From Pelagicoccus enzymogenes (lineage in GTDB: Bacteria > Verrucomicrobiota > Verrucomicrobiia > Opitutales > Opitutaceae), in NCBI RefSeq assembly GCF_014803405.1, contig NZ_JACYFG010000006.1:441501-505500 (forward strand): DNA of 64,000 bases, written 5' to 3'. Under the pieces are notes generated by a model, which saw only the letters and a program-made list of their open reading frames with translations, did no database searches and had not been told where the DNA came from. The position numbers were made by a program, and so were the translations under genes. Positions 1 to 8,936 of this stretch are shown here, one piece after another (position 1 is the stretch's first letter; the number at the start of each line of letters is the position of its first letter).

Positions 1-2009
1 GTACCCTGATACATGATCACACAAGAACACTACCACCTTTTACCCAGTGGGAAAACCCAGAGGACATCGAGTTCGTATTCCGCTGCGCATGGTGGGAAAA
101 GAGATGCGGAGTCGATTCAGTCGGCGAAAACTGGCTTACTTTTAAAGAACCAGGTTGGAGTACCCTTAATACCCTATGGGGTAGCGAGACTTCGAGCCGA
201 CTCAACGCCCTGATGCCAAAATCGACTGTAATCGAAGGAGCTATCGAACTCCTCGACAGCCCAGGCGAGTGGCACAACGGCAATGAGTTCCTATCACTCA
301 TTCCGTTGGACGAAGCCAAGCCAAACGAACAAGAAATAAGGCTCGCACGACTACAAACACTATTGCGCATCGAAAATGCTGCGAGGGTGAGGTTCGAAGG
401 AATCACCTTTGCCCATACCACATGGCTCGCTCCAATAAAAACAAAGGGATTCAACGAAGGGCAGGCAAACTTCGAACAGATCGGGCAAATTGGACGTCCA
501 AGCGAAGCAATCGGTCTCTACCAGGCTAAAAACGTTACCTTTGAAGGCTGTACGTTCAAAAACCTAGGAGGATGGGGACTCGGAATATTCCAATCCTCCC
601 GAAATATCACAGTGAACAACTGCCAGTTCATTGACATTGCTGGCAACGGGATCGTAGTCGGATCAGTCAGCGACGAGGAAGCATTGGGCACGCTCGAACC
701 GGTAAGAGACGTGACTATTTCCGATTCCTTGGTTCACAAACCCGCTTCCGTCTATCATGGCGGCGTCGGAATTTTCGTCGGCCATGCATCTCGAGTAAGC
801 ATTCTGAGAAACGAAGTTTGCCACGCACCTTACACCGGAATTTCGATAGGATGGGGCTGGAACACCTTCGATTCAACTGAAATAGAAACTCACGGAAACC
901 GAGTGATAGGCAACCACGTCCATCACTATTTATATCAAATGTATGATGGAGGAGGCATTTATACGTTAGGACCTCAATCAAACAGTGCACGCGGTATCAA
1001 TGGCGGTCTTGTAATCGAGCGCAACATTGTCCACAACCAAGGCGGCATTGGAAACATTCTATACAGTGACGGAGGCAGCCGCTGGATTAGAATACAACAC
1101 AACACTACTTCCAATAACCTCAAAGAGCTCGAGGATTATTACGAACAAAAGGCAATGTATGTCCCAGACTGGGGAGGTTGCGGCCCCTACGGCGACCTTG
1201 TTTTCTCTCACAACACACTAGGCAACGTCGCCATGCGTTCGCCCAACTTTAGATGCGCACCTGCGGACCCAGAGCCATGGAGCGAGAGTTTCGAACTCCC
1301 CCCCAACACGCTTTACGAAGAGAACAAATTCGAAGCATACCAAAATGTCAAAGAGCAAGCCGACGCATCTCTCAAACATAGAAATTCGTATTTAAAACCC
1401 GCACATCTCAACGCAATCAAGAGTTTCACAACACAGGCCAGCGACGTAGAGTTTACACTTTTCACTGATTCCCAGGTCGAAATAACGACCGAGGCAATCG
1501 CGACTCCAATATCATTGATATCCCTCGCCACAGGCGAACTTGCACACATCCACCAGACCGAGAAATCAGCCGTTTTCCTAAGGGAAGGCTCCTACAAGTT
1601 CGGTCAAACAATCCAAGGAGGATTCCTCAAGCAACCGCAAAGTGCGACAACAGTATCGACCCAACACGGAAATATAACCAGCATCCAAGCCACCGGCGGT
1701 AAAATCGAAATAGATACAGGCAAAGCGCTTAAGCGGTCCTACCTCGCCTACAGCGTAGGTACACATCCTGAAGAACTTTTCCTAAGATCTGGATCCCTCT
1801 CCCAAATCAAAAAGAGCGGACCTTGGACCGACCAGCCCTTCCATTGGCAAGCTCTCAGAGCGTTTATCGATATAAACGCAGAATTACCCTCAGTCGAGAC
1901 AAGAGCGATCCTTTACGAACTACCACAAGGAACTTTTACAATCGATGCAGCGGGAGAATCTTCAAAGACAACCCTCGCTGTAAGTGTGCAGACAACTGGG
2001 TTCCACTAG
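1..2009 (+). CDS. Right-handed parallel beta-helix protein, 5' end outside the window
   Basis: The reading frame is open from the left edge to the stop at 2007-2009, and the upstream residues (for example WENPEDIEFVF near the edge) continue the same protein, so the ATG at 213 is probably internal and the gene is partial. Residues downstream of that ATG show repeated beta-helix rungs with Asn ladders (NVTFEGCTFKNLGG, ITVNNCQFIDIAGNGI, VSILRNEVCHAPYTGI) and a GGGIYTLG motif, typical of pectate-lyase-fold proteins annotated as right-handed parallel beta-helix repeat proteins. Such folds act on polysaccharides as lyases, epimerases or glycosidases; the exact activity cannot be read here. A methyltransferase starts 3 bp after the stop, suggesting one polysaccharide operon with the next three genes. 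Family sure, function unknown. Confidence 0.8.
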   Translation, partial: TLIHDHTRTLPPFTQWENPEDIEFVFRCAWWEKRCGVDSVGENWLTFKEPGWSTLNTLWGSETSSRLNALMPKSTVIEGAIELLDSPGEWHNGNEFLSLIPLDEAKPNEQEIRLARLQTLLRIENAARVRFEGITFAHTTWLAPIKTKGFNEGQANFEQIGQIGRPSEAIGLYQAKNVTFEGCTFKNLGGWGLGIFQSSRNITVNNCQFIDIAGNGIVVGSVSDEEALGTLEPVRDVTISDSLVHKPASVYHGGVGIFVGHASRVSILRNEVCHAPYTGISIGWGWNTFDSTEIETHGNRVIGNHVHHYLYQMYDGGGIYTLGPQSNSARGINGGLVIERNIVHNQGGIGNILYSDGGSRWIRIQHNTTSNNLKELEDYYEQKAMYVPDWGGCGPYGDLVFSHNTLGNVAMRSPNFRCAPADPEPWSESFELPPNTLYEENKFEAYQNVKEQADASLKHRNSYLKPAHLNAIKSFTTQASDVEFTLFTDSQVEITTEAIATPISLISLATGELAHIHQTEKSAVFLREGSYKFGQTIQGGFLKQPQSATTVSTQHGNITSIQATGGKIEIDTGKALKRSYLAYSVGTHPEELFLRSGSLSQIKKSGPWTDQPFHWQALRAFIDINAELPSVETRAILYELPQGTFTIDAAGESSKTTLAVSVQTTGFH

Positions 2010-2012
2010 AAA

Positions 2013-2780
2013 ATGAACACATCACTGAAAAGTAGACTCAATACGATAAATTCACTTATCGCCCCAGAAGCCAGCCCAACTATAAAACCGACATACATCG
2101 ACTGTAGTGCAGAAGTATCGCCACATTTCAAGCATGACTCAAGCGTCGAAACGACTTCGGGCCACCAATATCCACCTGAGCTCGTAGGGCTTATCGAGCA
2201 AAACGATGGATGGACTCTAGACTGCGGATCGGGATCTCGCGACCGAACATTCGACAACGTCGTAAACTTTGAAATACAACCATATAATGGAGTTGATGTC
2301 GTCGGAACGGCTGAGCAACTACCCTTCAAGGACGGCACATTCGATCTAGTCATATCTTTAGCCGTTCTAGAACACGTCAAAGACCCGAAGAAGGTTGCGC
2401 TCGAGATGCAGAGAGTCCTCAAGCCCGGCGGTCTGCTTTGGATCGATACCGCCTTTCTGCAGCCTTACCACGGGTTTCCAGCACACTACTACAACATGAC
2501 ACAACAGGGCTTGGAGCTCCTTCTCGAGAAAAACATGAAAGTCATCAAAAATGCAGTCCCTCGTTACGGCACTCCTATTTGGTCAATAACTTGGATCATC
2601 TCGCGCTATGCTGCAAGCCTCCCAAACGAACTAAGGGAAAAGTTTCTAGCACTTCCACTTTCTGAATTACTGCAGTCACCCGAGTATCTCTGCGAAGAAG
2701 AGTGGTCCAAGGAACTGCCGGAAGAAGCCAGAAAAGAATTGGCCGCTACCGTCTCAGTGCTCGCTCGGAAACAACTATAA
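2013..2780 (+). CDS. Class I SAM-dependent methyltransferase (Methyltransf_11 type)
   Basis: A 255-residue protein with SAM-binding motif I LDCGSGSRDR at about residues 69-78, the acidic strand VVNFEIQP, and the motif IV/post region FDLVISLAVLEHVKDP followed by LKPGGLLWID, the classical Methyltransf_11 arrangement. It probably methylates a sugar or a small precursor. The substrate is inferred only from context: it sits 3 bp after the beta-helix gene and 14 bp before a radical SAM gene. The N-terminal 60 residues are not part of the Rossmann core and may bind substrate. There is no signal peptide, so it is cytoplasmic. Confidence 0.85.
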   Translation: MNTSLKSRLNTINSLIAPEASPTIKPTYIDCSAEVSPHFKHDSSVETTSGHQYPPELVGLIEQNDGWTLDCGSGSRDRTFDNVVNFEIQPYNGVDVVGTAEQLPFKDGTFDLVISLAVLEHVKDPKKVALEMQRVLKPGGLLWIDTAFLQPYHGFPAHYYNMTQQGLELLLEKNMKVIKNAVPRYGTPIWSITWIISRYAASLPNELREKFLALPLSELLQSPEYLCEEEWSKELPEEARKELAATVSVLARKQL

Positions 2781-2794
2781 ACACCAACAGTCAA

Positions 2795-4099
2795 ATGAAT
2801 TTCGAAGGATATGTAGACCATACAGAAAACGGTGAAATATTCGGTTGGGTAAGAAACAGGGATGAGCCACAACAAAGGGTCGCCGTTACTATTAGACTTT
2901 CCAACGGTTGGAGCAAAACGCTTTTAGCCGACCAACCACGCGAGGATCTTAGAGCCTCATCAATCGGTGACGGCAGATATGGTTTCAAAACCTCAGTCCC
3001 CTTCAAGATCGCGCATGAGGGACATATAACTGTCTCCGTGTCAGTCAAAAGATCAGACTACATTCTCGAAAACAGCGGGCGCCAGCTACTGATAGAACAT
3101 CCTATACAACTTATTGCGGGAGACATTAGCAACAACTGTAATTTACGCTGTCCATTCTGCATTACCGATTACTCTTTGACAAAGGGCCTTCGAAACATGC
3201 CGGCAGAGGTCTTCGAGAAAGCAATCCCACTCCTTCCACTTGTACCGGATGGCATGTTCTGGCTTTCGTGTATGCACGAGGCCACCGTGCACCCGCAAAT
3301 AATTGATTTTATCCAAAGCGTACCGTCCCACCTGAGAAAAAAGCTCAGTTTCACTACCAACTTATGCAAGAACCTCACCGATGATACCCTAAGGGCCTTG
3401 GCCAACTCGAATATACACAGCATCAGGATTTCGATCGACTCAATTGATCCTGAGAGATTCGCGGAACTAAGAAAAGGGGGACGCCTTGAAAAGTTTTTGG
3501 CGAACCTAACCCGCTTGTCTCATTTCATGAAATCCAGTCAAACGGCTCCAAAAATTCGGTATATTACGATGGCGTTCGCAAGCAACGTTCACGAAATTCT
3601 CCCAGTGATCATGAAGTGCAAGGAAATCCTCCCAGCGTATGCACACGAGGTTCGTTTTATCTTCTACCAACCTCACATCGCAAAATGGGGCCAAAAGAAC
3701 ATTTTGCCATTAGACCAGTGGAACGAAATGAAACAGGAAGTGGAGTCCCACGCCGGCTCAGAGCATGTCGAGTTCTATGACCCGTTTCCCGATACCCACT
3801 CGTCGTTTGAGAAAGCAATTGGAATCGACACCTACAAACCCTCGCCCGCAGTGTTCGGCGGCACTTGCAACCCGAAACAATACACTCCAGCCGACCCTCT
3901 AGTGAACAATAGAACAAAAATCCCTAACGAGCCACTTACGTTCAGGCTAAGATGGGATGGTTTGCTGAGCCACGAAAAAATGCCCGAAAGCGACTTCCTA
4001 GAATATATACAAAACCTGACACCTAAGTATTTCGTTGATATGCGTATAGCGTCCCAACCCGAGGAACTCGATGGGTGGCAAAAAGGCATCTATGAGTAG
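2795..4099 (+). CDS. Radical SAM protein with an N-terminal beta-sandwich domain
   Basis: I start at the ATG at 2795 (MNFEGY), 14 bp after the previous stop; an earlier in-frame ATG at 2702 lies inside the methyltransferase gene. The 434-residue protein begins with about 90 residues carrying the pattern G-Y-V-D ... G-W-V-R-N ... D-L-R ... G-D-G-R-Y-G-F, a small beta-rich module I associate with surface-polysaccharide enzymes. The radical SAM core follows with the [4Fe-4S] motif CNLRCPFC (Cys about 115, 119, 122). There is no obvious C-terminal SPASM cysteine cluster. It is cytoplasmic and uses SAM to generate a 5'-deoxyadenosyl radical; the substrate is unknown, perhaps a sugar or lipid-linked glycan. 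It overlaps the next methyltransferase by 8 bp, so the two are likely translationally coupled. Confidence 0.85.
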   Translation: MNFEGYVDHTENGEIFGWVRNRDEPQQRVAVTIRLSNGWSKTLLADQPREDLRASSIGDGRYGFKTSVPFKIAHEGHITVSVSVKRSDYILENSGRQLLIEHPIQLIAGDISNNCNLRCPFCITDYSLTKGLRNMPAEVFEKAIPLLPLVPDGMFWLSCMHEATVHPQIIDFIQSVPSHLRKKLSFTTNLCKNLTDDTLRALANSNIHSIRISIDSIDPERFAELRKGGRLEKFLANLTRLSHFMKSSQTAPKIRYITMAFASNVHEILPVIMKCKEILPAYAHEVRFIFYQPHIAKWGQKNILPLDQWNEMKQEVESHAGSEHVEFYDPFPDTHSSFEKAIGIDTYKPSPAVFGGTCNPKQYTPADPLVNNRTKIPNEPLTFRLRWDGLLSHEKMPESDFLEYIQNLTPKYFVDMRIASQPEELDGWQKGIYE

Positions 4100-4895
4100 A
4101 ACCGAGAGAATCCTCAGCCTAATCGACCCTCATGGATACGGACTAGAAATCGGACCGAGCCATTCGCCCATCGCACCCAAAAGCGAAGGGTTCAATGTTG
4201 AAACCATCGATCACGACACCCGCGAAGGCTTGATACGAAAGTACCGCGACCACCCAGTAGACATAAACAAGATAGAAGAGGTCGATTACGTATGGAGGGG
4301 AGAACGCTACCCAGACCTGATCGGCTCACACGAAAAATACGATTGGATCATTGCATCACATGTGATTGAACACACGCCGGACCTCATAGCATTCCTAAGG
4401 GACTGTGAAGCGGTGCTAAAACCTTCGGGAACATTAGCCCTAGCAGTTCCTGACAAACGTTATTGCTTCGATCAATTCCGTCCCATTTCAGGCCTTGCTA
4501 GCGTCGTAGACGCCCACTTTGCAAAGCGCACAACCCACAGCCCTGGTTCGATGGCAGAGTTCTACCTCAATGCGACGTCCAAAGGCGGAAAGATTGGATG
4601 GGACAAAAACGAGGTAGGGAAAATTGAATTTATCCACACCCCCGAGATTGCTGCCCAGAAAATGCGAGAAGCAGCGACCCAAAACACATACAATGACATC
4701 CATTCTTGGTGCTTCACCTACAGCTCCTTCCGTCTGATGGTACATGATCTGTTCTCTTTGGATCTTATCCAATTGAGTGAAACAGAATCCTACGACACTA
4801 CAGGATGCGAATTCTTCATTGGGCTGAGCAAAAACGGTATTGGCTTGCGCCTTTCAAGAGAGGAACTCTTGCACCTAACAGTCCAACACGACTGA
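4092..4895 (+). CDS. SAM-dependent methyltransferase
   Basis: The start at 4092 (MSRTERIL) overlaps the preceding stop by 8 bp; an upstream ATG at 4071 is possible but less likely. Motif I is GYGLEIGPSHSPIAP, the motif IV region is YDWIIASHVIEHTPDLIAFL, and the post motif is LKPSGTLALAVPD. This layout is common in methyltransferases encoded within O-antigen and capsule clusters. The 267-residue protein has no signal peptide or membrane segment. It is the last gene of the + strand cluster; the following gene is convergent. Methyltransferase is safe, the target is unknown. Confidence 0.85.
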   Translation: MSRTERILSLIDPHGYGLEIGPSHSPIAPKSEGFNVETIDHDTREGLIRKYRDHPVDINKIEEVDYVWRGERYPDLIGSHEKYDWIIASHVIEHTPDLIAFLRDCEAVLKPSGTLALAVPDKRYCFDQFRPISGLASVVDAHFAKRTTHSPGSMAEFYLNATSKGGKIGWDKNEVGKIEFIHTPEIAAQKMREAATQNTYNDIHSWCFTYSSFRLMVHDLFSLDLIQLSETESYDTTGCEFFIGLSKNGIGLRLSREELLHLTVQHD

Positions 4896-4910
4896 ACTTT
4901 CAGCTTACAC

Positions 4911-4940
4911 AAAAAAGCCCCGAATATGATATTCGGGGCT
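4911..4940 (-). terminator. Rho-independent terminator of the minus-strand surface-protein gene
   Basis: Read on the minus strand, a perfect GC-topped stem AGCCCCGAATA / TATTCGGGGCT is followed by a run of T (the A run at 4911-4916 of the + strand). It lies 15 bp beyond the stop of the gene at 4955-6793. On the + strand the stem has no T run, so it is assigned to the minus-strand gene, although it may slow + strand transcripts too. Confidence 0.8.
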
Positions 4941-4954
4941 ACGAATAAATTTGG

Positions 4955-6793
4955 TTAAAGAGAGAGAGGATCCAATTCGACCTCTTGGATTTCTATAAAA
5001 CCAAGGCCAGATTCTCTCGCCCCACCGGTCATTCCGACCATTTCGACAGTGTAGGTACCAGGATCCAGAGTTACCAACATCACAGAATCCTTAGGATGAG
5101 CGTCGAACTTGGTATTTCCTGTAGCAACCAAGGCTGCCCTGATCTTGTCTACATCCGTCTCAACCGTGACCTCGGAGGCAGTGGATGGGGTAGCAGTAGC
5201 CCAATCGTCATTTTCCGCGATTACGTCCAAAGTCCCCCCCAACCTCAACTTGAGAATCGGATTGGTGATAGCCAAACCTTCAACGAGAGGTTCATCTGTC
5301 TCAAGGTGAGGCCCCTTTCCAAGAATCAGCACTTGCTTGCGCACGCCCGGGCGACCTTCAATATCCAAACCACCGATCATTCCAAAAAAAGTGGAGTCGG
5401 AGACATGTCCACGAGCAGCCAACTTGGAAATTCGAATGTTGTCTTGTGTTCCATCGATATCTTCGGCGTCGTAGATCGAAACTACGACTTCTCCATCGAC
5501 TGGCACTCCAGCGTAGTTAGACTTCGGATCGCCAACCTCCGGCACTTCGTACGGTGACACAATAAAGGAATACCCTTTGTCTCCAGCTATAGCCCCGTCC
5601 TTTAGAATGGCGGCGTCTCTGTTGTCTGCCGAAGCATCAAAAACATTACCTCTACCAGATGCACTTAAACTATCCATCTCTGTGGCGACGGCACTTTCGT
5701 TGCGCAACCAATCATCATTGAAGTCGGTGAATGCTCCAGCAAACTGGTCGTAAAGGTCCATCGTAGGATCGAGAAGAAAGGCACCATCAAAATTACCATC
5801 CGGGTTGTTGGTATCGTTACCGCTAGCTTGCATGTGGAGTTTCTTGGTGGTCGCGGAACTAGCATCGCCACCTGTGAGAATAACCCCTCCATAAGCGTGC
5901 CTGGCAAGGTCGGCTACCTCGACGTTCGAGCGGATCGCAACCCCCCTAAACTGAGCTCGCTCCGAGAACAATTTTTCATCGGAAACGCTAGGAAAGGCAC
6001 TGAGGCCGTTCTCCGCAACGACCCTGTACTCATAAGTGAGACCTGCACCCAAATTTGCATCTACGTACGAGCTAACACCACCACCAACGGCTGCGATGGT
6101 ATTCCAATTGTCCGTACCCGCTATACGTCGCTCGATTGAGTAACCCTGAGCTGAACTGGCAAGATCCCACGTCACCGTGTTCGAGGTTGCAGTCGTCTTA
6201 GAGGGAGACGCCATGACATCCGTCAGATCAGCCAGCGCGACCCCCTCCTCCAACGAGGCTCCAGCAACATACTCGCTGGCAAAAGTCGAAGTGCTTAGAA
6301 CTGAGCCGTCCGCAAAAAACTGCAGGCTGTAAAGATGTTCATCGTCAGCAGGCATCACCCATGGATCTCCTGTTGATTCGTTTGTCGGGTCCGCAAAAAC
6401 CCCAAATTTCACACCAGCCCCTGGCTCCGAGGCAGTTTTATCCAAGGTTGGATACCAAAACAAAGCCAAAGCATCGCCCTCGGACCAACCACCGGCATCG
6501 TAGTCGGCGATGACTTTGGAGGCCAAAAATTCTCCGTCCAAGCCACCCCCTTCGGAAAAGTTCCAACGGGCGACTTCAACATCTCCAGCGCCTGGCAGGA
6601 AATCAGTAGCATTGGGCAATGCGAATCCGTCATCATCCGTGTCAGCCGCCAAAATCACAAGACCATTGTTGATCGCGACACCACTGCTGTCCCGCAAGGT
6701 TCCGGCGGCTATGTTAAAAGAAATACTACTGTACCCGACACTGGCCAAAGCCAACGACCCGAGACCGATACCTAATTTTGTTACGTTGCGCAT
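4955..6793 (-). CDS. Exported surface protein with a fibronectin type III domain
   Basis: A 612-residue protein. The N-terminus (MRNVTKLGIGLGSLALASVGYS) is a Sec signal peptide. A fibronectin type III-like module lies at roughly residues 190-280 (core pattern VTWDLASSAQGYSIERR ... YEYRVVAENG). The C-terminal region (KQVLILGKGPHL, LKLRLGGTLDVIAENDDW, VTLDPGTYTVEMVG) resembles the DVUA0089-like beta-sandwich tails of exported proteins in planctomycetes and verrucomicrobia. It is probably secreted or surface attached; I see no sorting helix at the C-terminus. It lies just downstream (46 bp from the annotated start of 6812-7909's stop side) of another exported protein on the same strand and may be co-transcribed. 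No enzymatic motif is visible. Confidence 0.75.
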   Translation of the reverse strand: MRNVTKLGIGLGSLALASVGYSSISFNIAAGTLRDSSGVAINNGLVILAADTDDDGFALPNATDFLPGAGDVEVARWNFSEGGGLDGEFLASKVIADYDAGGWSEGDALALFWYPTLDKTASEPGAGVKFGVFADPTNESTGDPWVMPADDEHLYSLQFFADGSVLSTSTFASEYVAGASLEEGVALADLTDVMASPSKTTATSNTVTWDLASSAQGYSIERRIAGTDNWNTIAAVGGGVSSYVDANLGAGLTYEYRVVAENGLSAFPSVSDEKLFSERAQFRGVAIRSNVEVADLARHAYGGVILTGGDASSATTKKLHMQASGNDTNNPDGNFDGAFLLDPTMDLYDQFAGAFTDFNDDWLRNESAVATEMDSLSASGRGNVFDASADNRDAAILKDGAIAGDKGYSFIVSPYEVPEVGDPKSNYAGVPVDGEVVVSIYDAEDIDGTQDNIRISKLAARGHVSDSTFFGMIGGLDIEGRPGVRKQVLILGKGPHLETDEPLVEGLAITNPILKLRLGGTLDVIAENDDWATATPSTASEVTVETDVDKIRAALVATGNTKFDAHPKDSVMLVTLDPGTYTVEMVGMTGGARESGLGFIEIQEVELDPLSL

Positions 6794-6811
6794 GATTGTA
6801 ATCCCCTGGGT

Positions 6812-7909
6812 TTAGCTTTGAGAAGGAAGGCTCCAAGTGTTGGTCCAGTAGACAACCTCGTCTTGCGCAGTTGCTACTTTTCGGACGACCACTGCAGACG
6901 CCGCTGGGATGAGAGAATCGTCCAACACATCTCCCGTTGTAACGACTGTGTCATTTTCAACTTTTCGCCAACCGTCGGAGTAAAGGCAGTAAATAGCACT
7001 GGCAGCTGGGTTTTTGCCGCCGTCGGCAGGATAGATACGAACCGTGTCTTTCACTGCGTTCGCATCAGTTGTCACAGTCACCACGGTATCCAAGCCCATG
7101 TCACCGATAGAAATCGCCAATGGCCGTGGTACGCCCACCAAGTTGTCCGTCGTTCCCGCGCTTTTGGACGAGATCGGAATCTGAACGTGCGAGACCATGA
7201 CCTCTCCGAAAAGGAAAAACGAAGCGTCCACATTCGTATTGTTCCTGACCACGAACCCTTCACCGACGGGGAGGACAGCGTTATCGTGAGACTCCCAAAG
7301 AGGAGCGCCAACCTTTCGCCAACCCGGCTCACTCACAATCTCATCGCTCTCGTTCTTGGCAATGTCGCCGTAGTAGTAGATGTCCTTCGGAGCAAAGCCT
7401 TTCACACCCGCAGAATTATCGTTAGAAAACAAAATCAAATCGGGGTTTCCAGGATTCGCTTCGACCTTGCCGCCTAGCCCGTTTGGAAACATATCCCCGA
7501 GGGTAAGGGCCGGAATAATTGACGCCACTTGCTCATCGGCAGCCGCCAACTCCGAGCCAGGATCGCTCACAGTCAACTCCGTAGCGGAGTTAGCAGTAAT
7601 CTCAAACATCCGCCCAGCAAGAGTACCTTCCTCAACGAGAAGGTGATGCCCCCCGGCAAAGGCGTCCGCGTCGAAAGATGCTCCCGAAAAAGTGACGCTT
7701 CCCGCCGCTGCCGCGGAAATTTCGCTTCGGAACACAGCCGAATTGCTGAAGCTCGGAGTGACGTAGAGGTCGCTCTCTCCGGGAGCCGTCAGGGAAACCG
7801 CACCGATGATGCTCGAGTAGACTTCCTGAGCCGAACTCGACGTCACAGCGAGGCAACAAACTGATCCAACGGCCAGAAGGGACCGGGCTAAATTCTTCTT
7901 TTTCATCAT
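6812..7909 (-). CDS. Exported protein resembling the TIGR02597 family
   Basis: The start is chosen at MMKKKNLARSLLAVGS (7909, or 7906 for the second Met), which gives a normal Sec signal ending near SSSAQ; an upstream extension to 8026 is not credible as a signal. The roughly 365-residue mature region is beta-rich with repeated hydrophobic strands (GWRKVGAPLWESHDNAVLPVGEGFVVRN, GWRKVENDTVVTTGDVLDDSLIPAASAVVVRK). The two GWRKV segments look like an internal duplication. The pattern recalls the verrucomicrobial TIGR02597 family of unknown function; this assignment is from memory and uncertain. It is 18 bp upstream of the fibronectin III protein, suggesting a two-gene surface operon. Confidence 0.65.
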   Translation of the reverse strand: MMKKKNLARSLLAVGSVCCLAVTSSSAQEVYSSIIGAVSLTAPGESDLYVTPSFSNSAVFRSEISAAAAGSVTFSGASFDADAFAGGHHLLVEEGTLAGRMFEITANSATELTVSDPGSELAAADEQVASIIPALTLGDMFPNGLGGKVEANPGNPDLILFSNDNSAGVKGFAPKDIYYYGDIAKNESDEIVSEPGWRKVGAPLWESHDNAVLPVGEGFVVRNNTNVDASFFLFGEVMVSHVQIPISSKSAGTTDNLVGVPRPLAISIGDMGLDTVVTVTTDANAVKDTVRIYPADGGKNPAASAIYCLYSDGWRKVENDTVVTTGDVLDDSLIPAASAVVVRKVATAQDEVVYWTNTWSLPSQS

Positions 7910-8185
7910 ATTTGGAGTAATCGAGATAGAGCTTGGGTAAGCGAGGCGCCAAATGCGCAAAGTGAACCGAGATACTGAAAATCGTACGCTACAAGTTAGC
8001 AAGCGGATTCTAAGTACTATCGCCAATCATCCAACGCTTCGCCGACATGTATAATACGTCTGTTTCGGAACAGATCCAAATTCTTTTAGCCCTTCGGCCA
8101 AATTAAGTCAAAAAACCCACTCCCTTCCGGTCATTGCACCTACGGGATGAAAGGGAAGCTACTCACCACTCAATTCCTCAATTCA

Positions 8186-8887
8186 TCAACCACTGGGATA
8201 CATCGTTCTCAACACCGACTCTATTTCGATTTCCCAATTCAAGAGATCTTTTCGGTATTCGCCAGTTTTCCTAGCAATCAAAGCAACTCCTTGGTTGGCG
8301 GAATACAAGTAGCTTTCTCGGGTGGGCAAATCGTCAACCAAAGAAAACAAAGCACACGGCAAGCCTTCCTCGACCGCCACCAACTCGAACCCGGTAAACG
8401 AGTTAAACAGTCCCTCAAAACCGCGTTTCGGGAAGCGCCAGAAATCCCAAGGAACCTCATGCTCCGGCCAGACCGGGTGCGTCGAAAGGTAAAGAAAACC
8501 TCCCTCCTTCATAACATGATTTAGCTCCAAAACAACTTTCCATGGAAACAGCAGGTGCTCGAATACCGACATGGAATAGACAAAATCGAATTGAGCCTTG
8601 GTAAAAGATCGAGAGAGTGTGTGAGCATCCGCTACAACATCTACCCCTTCACCCTCCAATATGTCGATTCCTGTGTAATCGCAGTCCTCGGGAAACCAAC
8701 CCTTCACGCTATTTCCGGATACATTCCTAGAGCCTAACTCTAAAACAGAGGGCCTTTCGACACCCTCAACAATAGAAATGAAGTCCCGAAAGACCCGGTG
8801 GAAGGGGTCCTCGCTGCCCTTTCTGCGCAATGGCAGCAGCAACATGTCGATTCCTCGCAAGTAGGCCTTCTTAAGTGCATCCTTCAT
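8186..8887 (-). CDS. SAM-dependent methyltransferase
   Basis: A 233-residue cytoplasmic protein. Motif I is PSVLELGSRNVSG, followed by DYTGIDILEGEGVDVVADAH and FDFVYSMSVFEHLLFPWKVVLEL, a typical class I methyltransferase core; the post-core segment WPEHEVPWDFWRFPKRGF is seen in methyltransferases from polysaccharide clusters. It lies 49 bp after secA on the same strand and could be read through from it. The substrate is unknown. The 7910-8185 stretch between this gene and the exported-protein start contains no convincing gene. Confidence 0.8.
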   Translation of the reverse strand: MKDALKKAYLRGIDMLLLPLRRKGSEDPFHRVFRDFISIVEGVERPSVLELGSRNVSGNSVKGWFPEDCDYTGIDILEGEGVDVVADAHTLSRSFTKAQFDFVYSMSVFEHLLFPWKVVLELNHVMKEGGFLYLSTHPVWPEHEVPWDFWRFPKRGFEGLFNSFTGFELVAVEEGLPCALFSLVDDLPTRESYLYSANQGVALIARKTGEYRKDLLNWEIEIESVLRTMYPSG

Positions 8888-8936
8888 ACGCCTCGCTGCC
8901 GCCGTGTTGCCAAGCCATCCGCAATCGTCGCCGCCG

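Noticed and set aside
1027-1766. Short frames within the beta-helix gene on both strands
   Set aside because: They overlap a well-supported gene and have no motif, signal or separate start context.
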